Assembly: GCF_050433395.1 (NCBI RefSeq)
Contig: NZ_JBNPXH010000003.1
Span: 62,001-126,000 of the forward strand
Source of the DNA: Mobilitalea torta
Lineage (GTDB): Bacteria; Bacillota; Clostridia; Lachnospirales; Lachnospiraceae
Reading direction: 5' to 3'
DNA length: 64,000 bases
In this document: piece by piece, positions 17,148 to 25,640 of the stretch
How positions within the stretch are numbered: the stretch's first letter is position 1
Layout: every line of letters starts with the position of its first letter
Made by a program: the position numbers and the translations under genes
The notes under the pieces: generated by a model
Databases searched by the model: none
What the model saw: the letters and a program-made list of their open reading frames with translations, nothing else
What the model was told of the DNA's origin: nothing

Positions 17148-18323
17148 ATGATAAGGGTAAAAGAAATCAGGGAGCATCTGGTCGGAGATATCATACCCTT
17201 CTGGCAGAGAATGAAGGATGAGGAGCACGGCGGGTATTATGGGGAGATGGATTTTGATCTGAAGCTGTTCAAGAAGGCGGACAAGGGCTGTATTCTCAAC
17301 AGCCGGATTCTGTGGTTCTTTTCCAACGCCTATCTGACACTGGGGGATAAGGAGTGCCTGGCCTGCGCCGGACATGCCTGGGAATTCTTAAGAGACTGTT
17401 TCTATGATAAGGAGAACGGAGGTGTATTCTGGTCCGTGACCTATGACGGCAGGCCGTCGGATGACATGAAGCATACATACTGCCAGGCCTTTGCGGTCTA
17501 TGGGCTGTCCTCCTATTACGCAGCATCGGGCGAAAGGGAAGTGCTTTCCCTGGCCTATTCCCTGGCAGATAAGATGGAAGGTAAGTGCAGGGATGAGGGG
17601 GGATACCTGGAGGCTTTTGACCGCAATTTCAGCCCTGCCTCCAATGAGAAGCTGTCGGAAAACGGAGTGATGGCGGGGAGAACCATGAACACCCTGCTTC
17701 ACGTACTGGAGGCCTACACGGAGCTGTACCGGGTTGATCGGAAGGAATTCATTGGGAATAAGATACGGTGGATGCTGGAGCTGTTCGCAAAGAAGGTCTA
17801 CCATCCCGGCAGAAGAAGGTTAGAGGTGTTCTTTGATCTGGAGATGAATTCTCTGATTGATCTTAATTCCTACGGTCATGATATTGAGGCGGCCTGGCTG
17901 CTGGACCGGAGTACCCAGGTGCTGCAGGATCCTGTATATACTGCGCTGATCAGACCGGTTACCATGGATCTGACCGACCACATCCATTCGGTTGCCATGG
18001 ATACAGACTCGCTGAATAATGAGTGCGAAGAGGGCAGGGTGGATACCAGAAAAGTATGGTGGGTACAGGCGGAAGCGGTATTGGGTTTTCTTAACGGCTA
18101 TGAGAAGAAGCCGGACCGGGTAGATTATTTGGAGAGCGCCGGACGGATCTGGGACTATATCAAGACCAGAGTCATCGATCCCAGACCGGGATCGGAATGG
18201 TTCAACGAGCTGTATCGGGATGGAACGCCCATCAAAACAAAGGAGCTGGCAGGCCCATGGAAATGTCCCTATCACAACGGAAGAATGTGCTTTGAAGTAA
18301 TTAACAAGGGGATTCAATTTTAA
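17148..18323 (+). CDS. Cellobiose 2-epimerase-like (AGE family) enzyme
   Basis: A 391-aa member of the N-acylglucosamine 2-epimerase superfamily with an (alpha/alpha)6 barrel. Motifs fit cellobiose/mannobiose 2-epimerases: MKHTYCQAFAVYGL, NTLLHVLEAYTELY, SYGHDIEAAWLL, VWWVQAEAVLGFLN and GPWKCPYHNGRMC, including the catalytic histidines. The enzyme would convert beta-1,4-mannobiose to mannosyl-glucose in the cytoplasm, the substrate of the GH130 enzyme encoded directly downstream. The ATG has GGAGG upstream. Family assignment is firm; the exact disaccharide is inferred from context. Confidence 0.9.
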   Translation: MIRVKEIREHLVGDIIPFWQRMKDEEHGGYYGEMDFDLKLFKKADKGCILNSRILWFFSNAYLTLGDKECLACAGHAWEFLRDCFYDKENGGVFWSVTYDGRPSDDMKHTYCQAFAVYGLSSYYAASGEREVLSLAYSLADKMEGKCRDEGGYLEAFDRNFSPASNEKLSENGVMAGRTMNTLLHVLEAYTELYRVDRKEFIGNKIRWMLELFAKKVYHPGRRRLEVFFDLEMNSLIDLNSYGHDIEAAWLLDRSTQVLQDPVYTALIRPVTMDLTDHIHSVAMDTDSLNNECEEGRVDTRKVWWVQAEAVLGFLNGYEKKPDRVDYLESAGRIWDYIKTRVIDPRPGSEWFNELYRDGTPIKTKELAGPWKCPYHNGRMCFEVINKGIQF

Positions 18324-18361
18324 GAAACAGAAAAGTAAAACGAAGAAAGGGGAGTATAAAG

Positions 18362-19528
18362 ATGCATCCTAATTACTATATTGAACTGGATAAGTATGAG
18401 AGGCTGATTGCCAGAAAGAATGAAAAAAGCGCCCAATATAACGGTATGTACCAACGCTATGTGAACCCGGTGCTGACCAGAGAACATATTCCGCTGTTCT
18501 GGAAATATGATTTGGATGAGAGGACCAATCCCTATTTCATGGAGCGCCTCGGAATCAATGCCGTCTTTAACGCAGGAGCTGTGGAGCTGGACGGAAAATA
18601 CTATCTCGTGGCCAGAATAGAAGGAAATGACAGAAAATCCTTCTTTGGCGTGGCGGAAAGTGAGAGCCCGGTGGAGGGGTTCCGGTTCTGGGATTACCCC
18701 GTGGAATTGCCGGATACCTGCAAGCAGGAGACGAATGTATATGATATGCGTCTGACGAAGCACGAAGACGGTTATATTTACGGTGTATTCTGCTCGGAAA
18801 GCAAGGACAGCGGGAACCCGGACCTGTCTGCGGCAGTTGCGGAAGCGGGAATTGTAAGAACCAGGGATTTGAAGACATGGGAGAGGCTGAATAATCTGAA
18901 GACGCTCCAATCACCCCAACAGAGGAATGTGGTTCTCCATCCCGAGTTTGTGGATGGCAGGTATCTGTTCTATACCCGTCCCATGGATGGGTTTATCGAG
19001 ACCGGTTCTGGCGGAGGAATCGGCGTCGGGTTCTGTGAAGACATTACCAATGCGGTAATTGACCGGGAGGTAATTACCAGCAGAAGAAAGTACCACACCA
19101 TTACTGAAGCGAAAAACGGGGCGGGCGCCGTTCCCATCAAAACCGACAGGGGATGGCTTCATATCGCTCATGGTGTGCGCAATACGGCGGCAGGACTTCG
19201 CTATGTAATTTATGTATTTGCCACGGATCTGGAGGATCCCTCCAAGGTGATTGCAGAGCCTTCCGGTTTCTATATCGCTCCCATGGGAGAGGAAAGGGTT
19301 GGAGACGTATCCAATGTAGTCTTCACAAACGGCGCAATTGCCAGGGATAACGGTGAAGTGTATATTTATTATGCATCCTCGGATACCCGGCTCCATGTGG
19401 CTTCTACCACTATTGACCGGCTGGTGGACTATACCTTTTGTACTCCCCCGGATCCCCTTCGTTCTGTGGAATGCGTACGGCAAAGATGCGAGCTGATTCA
19501 CAGGAATTTGGATATTCTCCGGCAATAA
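18362..19528 (+). CDS. GH130 mannosylglucose phosphorylase-like enzyme (subfamily 1 type)
   Basis: A 388-aa five-bladed beta-propeller glycoside phosphorylase. The GH130 catalytic Asp lies in NVYDMRLT, and the sequence has the group-1 features and length of 4-O-beta-mannosyl-glucose phosphorylases (NAGAVELDGKYYLVARIEG, GIVRTRDLKTWERL, EAKNGAGAVPI). The expected reaction is mannosyl-glucose plus phosphate giving mannose 1-phosphate and glucose. It lies 38 bases after the 2-epimerase with a GGGG-type ribosome site, and a terminator follows. Subfamily assignment rests on length and motif memory, not an alignment. Confidence 0.88.
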   Translation: MHPNYYIELDKYERLIARKNEKSAQYNGMYQRYVNPVLTREHIPLFWKYDLDERTNPYFMERLGINAVFNAGAVELDGKYYLVARIEGNDRKSFFGVAESESPVEGFRFWDYPVELPDTCKQETNVYDMRLTKHEDGYIYGVFCSESKDSGNPDLSAAVAEAGIVRTRDLKTWERLNNLKTLQSPQQRNVVLHPEFVDGRYLFYTRPMDGFIETGSGGGIGVGFCEDITNAVIDREVITSRRKYHTITEAKNGAGAVPIKTDRGWLHIAHGVRNTAAGLRYVIYVFATDLEDPSKVIAEPSGFYIAPMGEERVGDVSNVVFTNGAIARDNGEVYIYYASSDTRLHVASTTIDRLVDYTFCTPPDPLRSVECVRQRCELIHRNLDILRQ

Positions 19529-19540
19529 TACTTTATTCAG

Positions 19541-19579
19541 AAAACTCCGGCATCCGGATTGGAAGGGAGCCGGAGTTTT
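19541..19579 (+). terminator. Terminator after the mannoside operon
   Basis: A 10-bp stem (19541-19550 with 19570-19579) ends in TTTT and a T-rich stretch. Confidence 0.7.
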
Positions 19580-19821
19580 CTTGTGCCTTTTCGTGCAATG
19601 GTACACAGAATTATAACTAAATATGAAATAATACTTGAAACCAAGAGCACAATATAGTAAACTTCCCGTATATAGTATTGGTGCAAGGGGATTGCATCTT
19701 TAAATGGAATGAACATGATATGCATAATAATGCCATTGAGATCTTGTTGGGAATGCCATCAGGAAATAAAGACGGATGGGATTGACAGTGAGACAGGAAG
19801 GGAATAAAGGAGAGAAGCACA

Positions 19822-20853
19822 ATGAAGAAGGTTACAATCCAGGATGTTGCAAAGGCCTTGAATTTGTCCAGGAATACAGTTGCAAAGGCGTTGAATAACA
19901 GTGATACCGTATCCTATGAGACGAGATACGTGGTGATTGAAAAAGCGTATGAGATGGGGTATTCCAAGCTGTCTCCGGTAGTGCTGAATGAATTTAAGCT
20001 GAGAAACAAGGTGGATGAGACGAAGACCATTGTAGTGCTTACCAGGAGAGAGATATCGGTTTTCTGGAACAGTATTATTATGGGGATTTCGGATGAGCTT
20101 AACAAATACGGCTGTAAGCTGCAGTTTAATTTTATCAGTGAGCAGGATGAAAGGGATTTGGTGCTCCCCCTGGATCTCATGGCCGAGGTGCATGGAATCA
20201 TTATTCTCAGTGTATTTTCGGCAGATTACATCCAACAGATTATGAAGCAGAATATACCTGTGGTATTTTTGGATGCTCCCTGTGATATAGAGAGTATCTC
20301 CGGCTACGGAGATATTGTAATATGCGAAGGCTTCCACAGTATCAGAAAGATAACGGAAGATCTGATCTCCAAGGGATTGAGGAGAATTGGCTTCATCGGT
20401 GATGTCACCTATTGTAAAACTATGAATGACAGGTACCAGGGCTATCTAAGCGCTTTGCAGGGCGCCGGGATTAACCCGGATCCATCCATCATAGCCGCTT
20501 ATCATACCCCGTATAAATTTTATAAAACGGATGAGGTGGACAGGGCGCTGAACAGCTTTTCCTCCATGCCGGAGGCGATTGTATGTGCCAATGACGACAT
20601 TGCCCTGGATGTGATTCGCTGCCTTAAGGCAAGAGGATTATCAGTGCCTCGGGATGTGGCGGTAACCGGTTATGACAATGTGGAAGGGATGACGCAGGCG
20701 GAGCCGGTTCTGACAACAGTGCGAGTTGGAAATCAAAGGCTGGGCCGAAGATTAGTACAGCTGCTGATGTGGCGGATTCAAAATCCCGGTTTTCCCAAGG
20801 AGGTCATCAGCATCGGGGTAGAGATAATCCTGCGCCAGTCCTCGAATCGGTAG
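19822..20853 (+). CDS. LacI-family transcription regulator (mannoside locus)
   Basis: A 343-aa regulator with an N-terminal LacI HTH (residues 1-55; TIQDVAKALNLSRNTVAKAL) and a periplasmic-binding-like effector domain (about 65-340; ALQGAGINPDPS, CANDDIALDVIRCL, VTGYDNVEGM). The ATG follows AAAGGAGAG. It lies between two GH130 genes and most likely represses the mannoside genes in the absence of a manno-disaccharide. The recognition helix has an Asn-Thr pair (RNTVAKAL) that differs from the common TVSR form. Confidence 0.92.
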   Translation: MKKVTIQDVAKALNLSRNTVAKALNNSDTVSYETRYVVIEKAYEMGYSKLSPVVLNEFKLRNKVDETKTIVVLTRREISVFWNSIIMGISDELNKYGCKLQFNFISEQDERDLVLPLDLMAEVHGIIILSVFSADYIQQIMKQNIPVVFLDAPCDIESISGYGDIVICEGFHSIRKITEDLISKGLRRIGFIGDVTYCKTMNDRYQGYLSALQGAGINPDPSIIAAYHTPYKFYKTDEVDRALNSFSSMPEAIVCANDDIALDVIRCLKARGLSVPRDVAVTGYDNVEGMTQAEPVLTTVRVGNQRLGRRLVQLLMWRIQNPGFPKEVISIGVEIILRQSSNR

Positions 20854-20891
20854 AGGGAAGGGCAGAATAAGCTGCGGATGAGGATTGCACG

Positions 20892-20936
20892 GAAGTCTTT
20901 TTGCACCGGATTGTGGGTGCAAAAGGACTTCTTTTT
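20892..20936 (+). terminator. Terminator after lacI
   Basis: A roughly 16-bp stem (20892-20907 with 20916-20931) followed by TTTTT. Confidence 0.85.
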
Positions 20937-20953
20937 GATTTTCACAATTTTTA

Positions 20954-20982
20954 TTGCATATGCCTCTGGAATGTGATATTAT
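20954..20982 (+). promoter_or_regulatory. Promoter of the second GH130 gene
   Basis: TTGCAT (20954-20959), a 17-base spacer and TATTAT (20977-20982). The leader of about 90 bases contains several TGCA words that could form an operator. Confidence 0.55.
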
Positions 20983-21075
20983 GCACATATAAAACATGCA
21001 AAAAATGAAACAAAATGCAAAGTATAATGCATGATTAAGCGCGATTTAATGCACTACATATATAAGGAGGAAACT

Positions 21076-22095
21076 ATGAGCAAAGTAAAGATGATTACAG
21101 GTAACTTACCCAATATTCCCTGGCAGGAGAAACCGGCAGGCTGTGCCGGTCCGGTGTGGAGATACTCGGAGAATCCTATTATTAACCGTAATCCGCTGCC
21201 CGGAGTAGCCAGGATCTTTAACAGTGCGGTGGTACCCTATCAGGGTGAATTTATCGGGGTATTCCGCGGCGAGCAGGTGGACGGTATTCCCCATGTGTAT
21301 ATGGGACGCAGCAAGGATGGAATTCACTGGAGCTATGAGCCGGACAGAATTCCCTTTGAGAATGAGAGGGGAGAGCCCTTCATGCCGAAGTCGGCATATG
21401 ATCCCAGATTAATTCAGGTAGAGGATACTTATTATATTATCTGGTGTACAGATTTCTACGGTGCCGCTTTGGGGCTGGCCAAAACAAAGGATTTTAAAAA
21501 GTTTGTCCGGCTTGAGAATCCCTTTCTCCCTTTTAACAGGAACGGTGTACTCTTCCCCAGAAAGATCGGCGGTAATTTTGTCCTTCTGTCCAGACCCAGT
21601 GACAGCGGACACACCCCTTTCGGCGACATATTCCTGAGTGAGAGCCCGGATCTTGTGTTCTGGGGCAAGCACCGTCATGTGATGTCACGCGGGCAGCAGT
21701 GGTGGCAGTCTGTGAAGATCGGCGGAGGTGCGGCTCCCATTGAGACCAGCGAGGGTTGGCTGATGTTCTATCACGGAGTTACCGGAACCTGCAACGGCTT
21801 TGTGTACAGCATGGGAGCCTGTATTCTGGATATTGATAATCCCTCCGTTGTAAAATACCGCTGCAGCAATTTTATCCTCACGCCGGAAGTATGGTACGAG
21901 GAAAGGGGATTTGTAGCCAATGTAGTGTTCCCCTGTGCGGCTCTGACCGATGCGGCTACCGGAAGAATCGCTATTTATTACGGTGCTGCTGACAGCTACG
22001 TGGGCATGGCTTTTACTACCGCGGGTGAGATTGTGGACTATATTAAGGCAAATGATGCGGCCAACAGCGACGACAAGAGCCTTGGGATAATGTAA
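21076..22095 (+). CDS. GH130 beta-1,4-mannooligosaccharide phosphorylase-like enzyme (subfamily 2 type)
   Basis: A 339-aa GH130 protein, shorter than the neighbour and with group-2 features: SAYDPRLIQVED containing the catalytic Asp, DFKKFVRLEN, GNFVLLSRPSD and GGGAAPIETSEGWL. Group-2 enzymes phosphorolyse beta-1,4-mannooligosaccharides to mannose 1-phosphate. The start at 21076 has AAGGAGG seven bases upstream; an in-frame ATG 45 bases earlier lacks a site. With ManA, the epimerase and the first GH130 it completes a cytoplasmic manno-oligosaccharide route. No mannan hydrolase or transporter is adjacent. Confidence 0.9.
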   Translation: MSKVKMITGNLPNIPWQEKPAGCAGPVWRYSENPIINRNPLPGVARIFNSAVVPYQGEFIGVFRGEQVDGIPHVYMGRSKDGIHWSYEPDRIPFENERGEPFMPKSAYDPRLIQVEDTYYIIWCTDFYGAALGLAKTKDFKKFVRLENPFLPFNRNGVLFPRKIGGNFVLLSRPSDSGHTPFGDIFLSESPDLVFWGKHRHVMSRGQQWWQSVKIGGGAAPIETSEGWLMFYHGVTGTCNGFVYSMGACILDIDNPSVVKYRCSNFILTPEVWYEERGFVANVVFPCAALTDAATGRIAIYYGAADSYVGMAFTTAGEIVDYIKANDAANSDDKSLGIM

Positions 22096-22108
22096 GCAAA
22101 GGGGAATT

Positions 22109-22546
22109 CTATCTTGCTTCCGTTATTACATCATAGGGCCAGTCAATTATTCCTCCAAAATCATATACGGAGGTATAGCCAAGATCGCTGAGTGCCTGAG
22201 CTGCCAAAGCGCTTCTTCTGCCGCTGCGGCAGTAGACAAGGAGAGCTGTATTCTTGTCCTTGAGCTGTTCTTCAGCCTTTTCGCTTATTTCGTAATCAGG
22301 GAGGAGAAGAGCTCCTTTAATATGGCTTTCCTCATATTCCTCTTGGGTTCTGACATCCAGAATGATCAGGCCGGAATCGGTATCCATCATTTCCTTGGCC
22401 TGCTTTGCGTCAATTTTCATAAGGACCTTCTCCTCTTGTTCCGGAGAGGGGGTGTCCGTACCGGGTGAGGAGGTGTTTTGACCGCAGCCCGCGGCAGCCA
22501 GAATCAGGATTGCAAATAATGTAATTAAAAGAGTCTGTTTTTTCAT
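22109..22546 (-). CDS. Rhodanese-domain lipoprotein
   Basis: A 145-aa exported lipoprotein. A hydrophobic signal ends in a lipobox LAAAGC (Cys about residue 21), followed by a Ser/Pro/Glu-rich linker and a single rhodanese domain (about 40-140). The active-site loop is CRSGRRS with the catalytic Cys near residue 106. It would act on the outer membrane face in sulfur or persulfide transfer. An upstream in-frame ATG at 22558 is an alternative start; the region around it closely resembles that of the FtsH-like gene near 50.27 kb. The gene converges on the GH130 gene with 13 bases between stops. Confidence 0.88.
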   Translation of the reverse strand: MKKQTLLITLFAILILAAAGCGQNTSSPGTDTPSPEQEEKVLMKIDAKQAKEMMDTDSGLIILDVRTQEEYEESHIKGALLLPDYEISEKAEEQLKDKNTALLVYCRSGRRSALAAQALSDLGYTSVYDFGGIIDWPYDVITEAR

Positions 22547-22743
22547 ATCCGTATCCATGCCTTTCTCTCAGATTGGTTTATAATGAATTAATTATAACAC
22601 ATAAAAGGAAAAGTTTCTGTGATGTTATCACGGGAAGAGTCTGGCATTCATTCAGAATATTGCAAAGAAGAGGGTATAATTTCGGGGTGAAAGGGATATA
22701 GATTATTAAATACATGCGTAGCAGCGAAGCGGCGGAGGAAGCG

Positions 22744-22983
22744 ATGAATGAAATAAGAAATTTTACGCCGGAGGAGCTTAGCTTTTATGACGGGAAGGAT
22801 GGGAGACCGGCTTATGTTGCCGTGGAGGGCATTGTATATGATGTCAGTTCCCTGGCTCGTTGGGCAGGAGGAAACCATTTTGGATTAAGTGCGGGAAAGG
22901 ATTTAAGCGCTGCCTTCATGAGATGCCATCAGGGAATTATGGAGCGGCTGAACGAGGTACCCAGGGTTGGGGTGATGGAATAG
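22744..22983 (+). CDS. Cytochrome b5-like heme/steroid-binding domain protein
   Basis: A 79-aa single-domain protein resembling the short cytochrome b5-like proteins of anaerobes (FTPEELSFYDGKDGRPAYVAVEGIVYDVS...W, then a G-rich H-containing core and MRCHQGIMERL). A His in GGNHFG and one in RCHQG could ligate heme, but the canonical HPGG is absent. The ATG at 22744 has GGAGG five bases upstream; the longer frame from 22714 lacks a site. It stands alone between a convergent terminator and the rhodanese gene. Small members of this family are of unknown role. Confidence 0.8.
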   Translation: MNEIRNFTPEELSFYDGKDGRPAYVAVEGIVYDVSSLARWAGGNHFGLSAGKDLSAAFMRCHQGIMERLNEVPRVGVME

Positions 22984-22998
22984 GTGCTCCTCAATAAT

Positions 22999-23046
22999 AA
23001 AGCTCCTGTAACCGGGACGGAGTGACATACCGGTTACAGGAGCTTT
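22999..23046. terminator. Bidirectional terminator
   Basis: A 17-bp perfect stem (22999-23015 with 23030-23046) separates the convergent b5-like and cysteine-rich genes. T-rich flanks lie on both sides. Confidence 0.85.
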
Positions 23047-23068
23047 TGTATTTTATAACAGGGAACTG

Positions 23069-23566
23069 CTATAAGGCATTGTGGCAGAAGGCTACAATGT
23101 GATCAATCGGTATATAGCAGACAGAACCTGAGGGACGACAAGGAGGACGTTTTCCTCCTCCTCCGCAGGAATCTCCGTAGGAATCCCTGCAGGAATAATC
23201 GTCGGACATGTTGCAGCAGACATTCTCGGCAAGGGGATTGGACGGTGCAGCTCCCTGCCCTGTAACGAGGCGCAGGCAGGATTGATTTACCGAGATGAGG
23301 ACACCGGTAAAGCCGCAGCCGGCGGCTCCGCCGCTGGAAGTGAAAACAGTAACAGTCTCTCCGATATAATCTTGTGCGTTTTCAAGAAAGCTGGGCCCGC
23401 GGTTCTTGCCGTAGAGGCTGCCGCTATTGCTGTTACCGCCGCTGCCGCAGCGGCCATTGCTATTGTTATTGCTATTGTAGCCACTGTTACAGCTGTTGTT
23501 GCTATTGCAGCTATTGTTACTGCCGCAGTTATTATTACTGCTGCAGCTATTTGATATGCATGACAT
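23069..23566 (-). CDS. Cysteine-rich protein with Ser/Asn-repeat N-terminus (paralogue A)
   Basis: A 165-aa protein I do not recognise by name. Residues 1-50 are a low-complexity array of Cys, Ser, Asn and Gly (short SCNSNN-like repeats). Residues about 60-165 form a compact domain with YIGETVTVFTSSGGAAGCGFTGVL, then GAAPSNPLAENVCC, and end with IPIDHIVAFCHNAL. The same domain makes up the adjacent paralogue. The start is set by AAAGGAG eight bases upstream. Cysteine-rich, cross-linkable composition suggests a spore-coat or surface-structure protein, but this is only inference. Confidence 0.75.
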   Translation of the reverse strand: MSCISNSCSSNNNCGSNNSCNSNNSCNSGYNSNNNSNGRCGSGGNSNSGSLYGKNRGPSFLENAQDYIGETVTVFTSSGGAAGCGFTGVLISVNQSCLRLVTGQGAAPSNPLAENVCCNMSDDYSCRDSYGDSCGGGGKRPPCRPSGSVCYIPIDHIVAFCHNAL

Positions 23567-23621
23567 AGTTATTTCTCCTTTCAAATTATCTGATACGATC
23601 CTATAAACCGGTTTATCCGGA

Positions 23622-23903
23622 TTAAAATGCACTGTGGCAGAAACCAGCGATCATATTGGTAGGGATGTCGCATGCCGAGCCGGATCTGCGGCCGGAATCC
23701 TCGGCGCAGCCGGAATTCCCCCGGCAGCACACGGCTTCACTCAAGGGATTGGACGGCGGAGCCCCAAATTGGTTCACCAGGGTTACGAATTGCGGACTGA
23801 CATAGGTCAGTACACCGGTAAAGCCGCATCCGGATGCCCCGCCGCTGGCTGTAAAAATAGTAACTGTCTGGCCGATACAGCGGTACAGTTCATCTATACA
23901 CAT
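23622..23903 (-). CDS. Cysteine-rich protein (paralogue B)
   Basis: A 93-aa protein made of just the domain shared with the neighbour: CIGQTVTIFTASGGASGCGFTGVL, GAPPSNPLSEAVCC, IPTNMIAGFCHSAF. The pair looks like a tandem duplication in which the downstream copy gained a Ser/Asn/Cys-rich N-terminal tail. AAAGGAGG precedes the ATG. The upstream region has the sequence CATAAGATA (minus strand, 23969-23961), which resembles the mother-cell sigma -10 pattern CATAnnnTA, so late sporulation expression is possible but weakly supported. Confidence 0.75.
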   Translation of the reverse strand: MCIDELYRCIGQTVTIFTASGGASGCGFTGVLTYVSPQFVTLVNQFGAPPSNPLSEAVCCRGNSGCAEDSGRRSGSACDIPTNMIAGFCHSAF

Positions 23904-24221
23904 AATAATTCCTCCTTTAATTATTTTCAGGATTTTTATATTTTTCTCTGAATCCTACTATATCTTATGTCTAAAAAGAGAAAATGCGCCAAAAAATAAG
24001 AAAAAAATTTATAAATTTACTTATTATGACAAAACATAGAACAAACCGTATAAAAAACGTTTCTAATCGTATTTTCAAGATATTATTACAATAAGTGGAA
24101 AAAGTTGAATGTTTTAGCGTAATTTATTGCGAAATTAATTTAAAAACAATAATTATTTTGATTATATTGGCAGCATTATGTTTAAAATGCATAAAAGAAT
24201 TAAATAAAAATGTTTTTATTA
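23904..24221. other. AT-rich intergenic region
   Basis: About 318 bases of very AT-rich sequence between the divergent cysteine-rich pair and the promoter at 24222. It would hold the minus-strand promoter of that pair. I see no ORF or stable hairpin. Confidence 0.6.
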
Positions 24222-24250
24222 TTGATATCCAATAGGTTCTATTATATAAT
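24222..24250 (+). promoter_or_regulatory. Promoter at the start of the 87-bp repeat array
   Basis: TTGATA (24222-24227), a 17-base spacer and TATAAT (24245-24250). The -10 element is the first part of the first repeat copy. Confidence 0.7.
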
Positions 24251-24330
24251 GAAAGCGGAATGAGGAAATGCAAGCTTGCTTGCGGTTTCCGATTGAAGCA
24301 ACAAGATCATGAATAGCCTTTTATTCATGA
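24245..24330 (+). repeat. 87-bp hairpin repeat, copy 1
   Basis: Unit begins TATAATGAAAGCGGAATGAG. It contains two stem-loops: a GGAAA/GCAAGC stem closing on TT (24266-24290 region) and an ATCATGAATA/TATTCATGAT stem at the end. Nearly identical to copy 2. Confidence 0.9.
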
Positions 24331-24417
24331 TATAATGAAAGCGGAATGAGGAAATGCAAGCTTGCTTGCGGTTTCCGATTGGAGCAACAAGATCATGAAT
24401 AGCCTTTTTATTCATGA
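24331..24417 (+). repeat. 87-bp hairpin repeat, copy 2
   Basis: Tandem copy directly after copy 1, with only one substitution and one extra T. The junction reads TGATATAAT, an extended -10 promoter motif, so each unit boundary could start transcription. Confidence 0.9.
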
Positions 24418-24440
24418 TATAATGAAAGCGGAATAAGGAA
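24418..24440 (+). repeat. 87-bp hairpin repeat, truncated copy 3
   Basis: Only the first part (TATAATGAAAGCGGAATAAGG) matches. The sequence then diverges into a GC-rich leader with a short CACGGGC/CCCGTG hairpin ahead of the lacI-type gene. Confidence 0.7.
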
Positions 24441-24517
24441 TGCGTAGTGAGCAGTGCGCGGAGAACGCCCGCACGGGCTTGCCCGTGAATTAGGAGAAGA
24501 TCAGGAGTGAGAAACAG

Positions 24518-25516
24518 ATGGTAACGATTAAGGATGTAGCAAAGGAAGCCGGGGTGGCAATCTCAACCGTATCAAATGTATTAAACAATGTTGATATCGT
24601 TAGTGACGAGAAGAAGCAGAAGGTACTGGAGGCGGTGGAGAAGCTGAAGTATGTACCGAATATGAATGCCAAGTTTTTGAAGTCGAATAAAAAGAATACC
24701 ATAGGTCTGTTTCTTTCCAGCATCCAGGGTGACTTCTACCGGATGCTGATTCAGGCGGTCCATATGCAGTGTAAGCAGAAGGGATATATGCTTAATATCT
24801 ATATCAGCAATGAGAATACCAGTGACGAGATTTATAGCATGATCATTTCCTCGGGGGTTGAGGGGGCCATCGTTTTCAACGAGAGCCTGCATAATGAATA
24901 TGTGGAGAGAATAGCCGTTACCGAGATGCCCGTCGTATTCATTGACAGGGAATACAGCGGCAGCCGGATGTCCAGCGTAGTAATCAACAGCTACGGAGGT
25001 GCCGCGCTTGCCATGGAGTATCTGATCAAGCAAGGGCACAGGAAGATTGGCTATATCCACGGAATTGATAATTTTGATGATGCGGCCAGATATCAGGCCT
25101 ATATAGATACAATGGAGAAGTACAGCTTCCCGGTGGAAGAAAATTTGATTTTAAAGGGCTATTTTGAAGAAGCGGTTGCCTACAGTGAGATGCGGGTTCT
25201 GCTGTTGAAGGGGATTACACCGCCGGATGCATTCTTCTGTGCCAATGATGAGATGGCCTGGGGCTGTATCCGGGCTCTGATGGAGAGCGGTTACAGGGTG
25301 CCGGAGGATGTGTGCGTCATTGGCTTTGACGATGTCATGCTGTCCTCTTATTATAAACCGGCGCTGACCACCATTCACAGTCCGGTGACGGAGCTGGGCA
25401 ATGTAAGTGCGGCGGAGCTGCTGCGCTTAATTGAAGAGGGGGACAAATGCAAGGGAAGTGTGACGAGACTATCTCCCACCCTGGTGGTTAGGGATACCTG
25501 CATTGTCAGGATATAA
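24518..25516 (+). CDS. LacI-family transcription regulator (glucan locus)
   Basis: A 332-aa regulator with the LacI HTH at residues 1-55 (TIKDVAKEAGVAISTVSNVL) and an effector-binding domain (GLFLSSIQGDFYRMLI, FIDREYSG, CANDEMAWGCIRALM, VIGFDDVMLSSYYKPALTTI). It stands first in front of the GH94/GH30/GH2 set and probably represses it until an oligosaccharide binds. The array of 87-bp repeats lies upstream and a further copy lies at its 3' end, supplying the stop codon. AGGAG precedes the ATG with a long 10-base spacing. Confidence 0.92.
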   Translation: MVTIKDVAKEAGVAISTVSNVLNNVDIVSDEKKQKVLEAVEKLKYVPNMNAKFLKSNKKNTIGLFLSSIQGDFYRMLIQAVHMQCKQKGYMLNIYISNENTSDEIYSMIISSGVEGAIVFNESLHNEYVERIAVTEMPVVFIDREYSGSRMSSVVINSYGGAALAMEYLIKQGHRKIGYIHGIDNFDDAARYQAYIDTMEKYSFPVEENLILKGYFEEAVAYSEMRVLLLKGITPPDAFFCANDEMAWGCIRALMESGYRVPEDVCVIGFDDVMLSSYYKPALTTIHSPVTELGNVSAAELLRLIEEGDKCKGSVTRLSPTLVVRDTCIVRI

Positions 25517-25598
25517 TGAAAACGGAATGAGGAAATGCAAGCCTGCTTGCAATTTCCGATTGGAGTAACAGGATCATGAACCCGGTTCTGGTTCATGA
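25512..25598 (+). repeat. 87-bp hairpin repeat, copy 4
   Basis: A diverged copy in the same orientation; its initial TATAATG overlaps and provides the lacI stop (25514-25516). The second stem differs from copies 1 and 2 by paired changes (TA/TA to CC/GG), so base pairing is retained. It ends in TGATATAAT upstream of the GH94 gene. Confidence 0.85.
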
Positions 25599-25640
25599 TA
25601 TAATATTGATATGCCGTGAGGGCGGCAGATGGAGGTTGGA

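Noticed and set aside
23282..23554. Ala/Ile/Val-rich 90-codon plus-strand frame that looks like membrane helices
   Set aside because: It is the reverse reading of the Ser/Asn/Cys repeat tail of the cysteine-rich protein; the hydrophobic pattern is a translation artefact of the repeat.
24245..25598. CRISPR array interpretation of the repeats at 24.2-25.6 kb
   Set aside because: Units are 86-87 bp, directly tandem without variable spacers, and internally palindromic twice; no cas genes are near.
24245..25598. Insertion-sequence flanks around the lacI gene
   Set aside because: The copies are direct, contain no terminal inverted repeats of a transposase gene, and the enclosed gene is a normal regulator.
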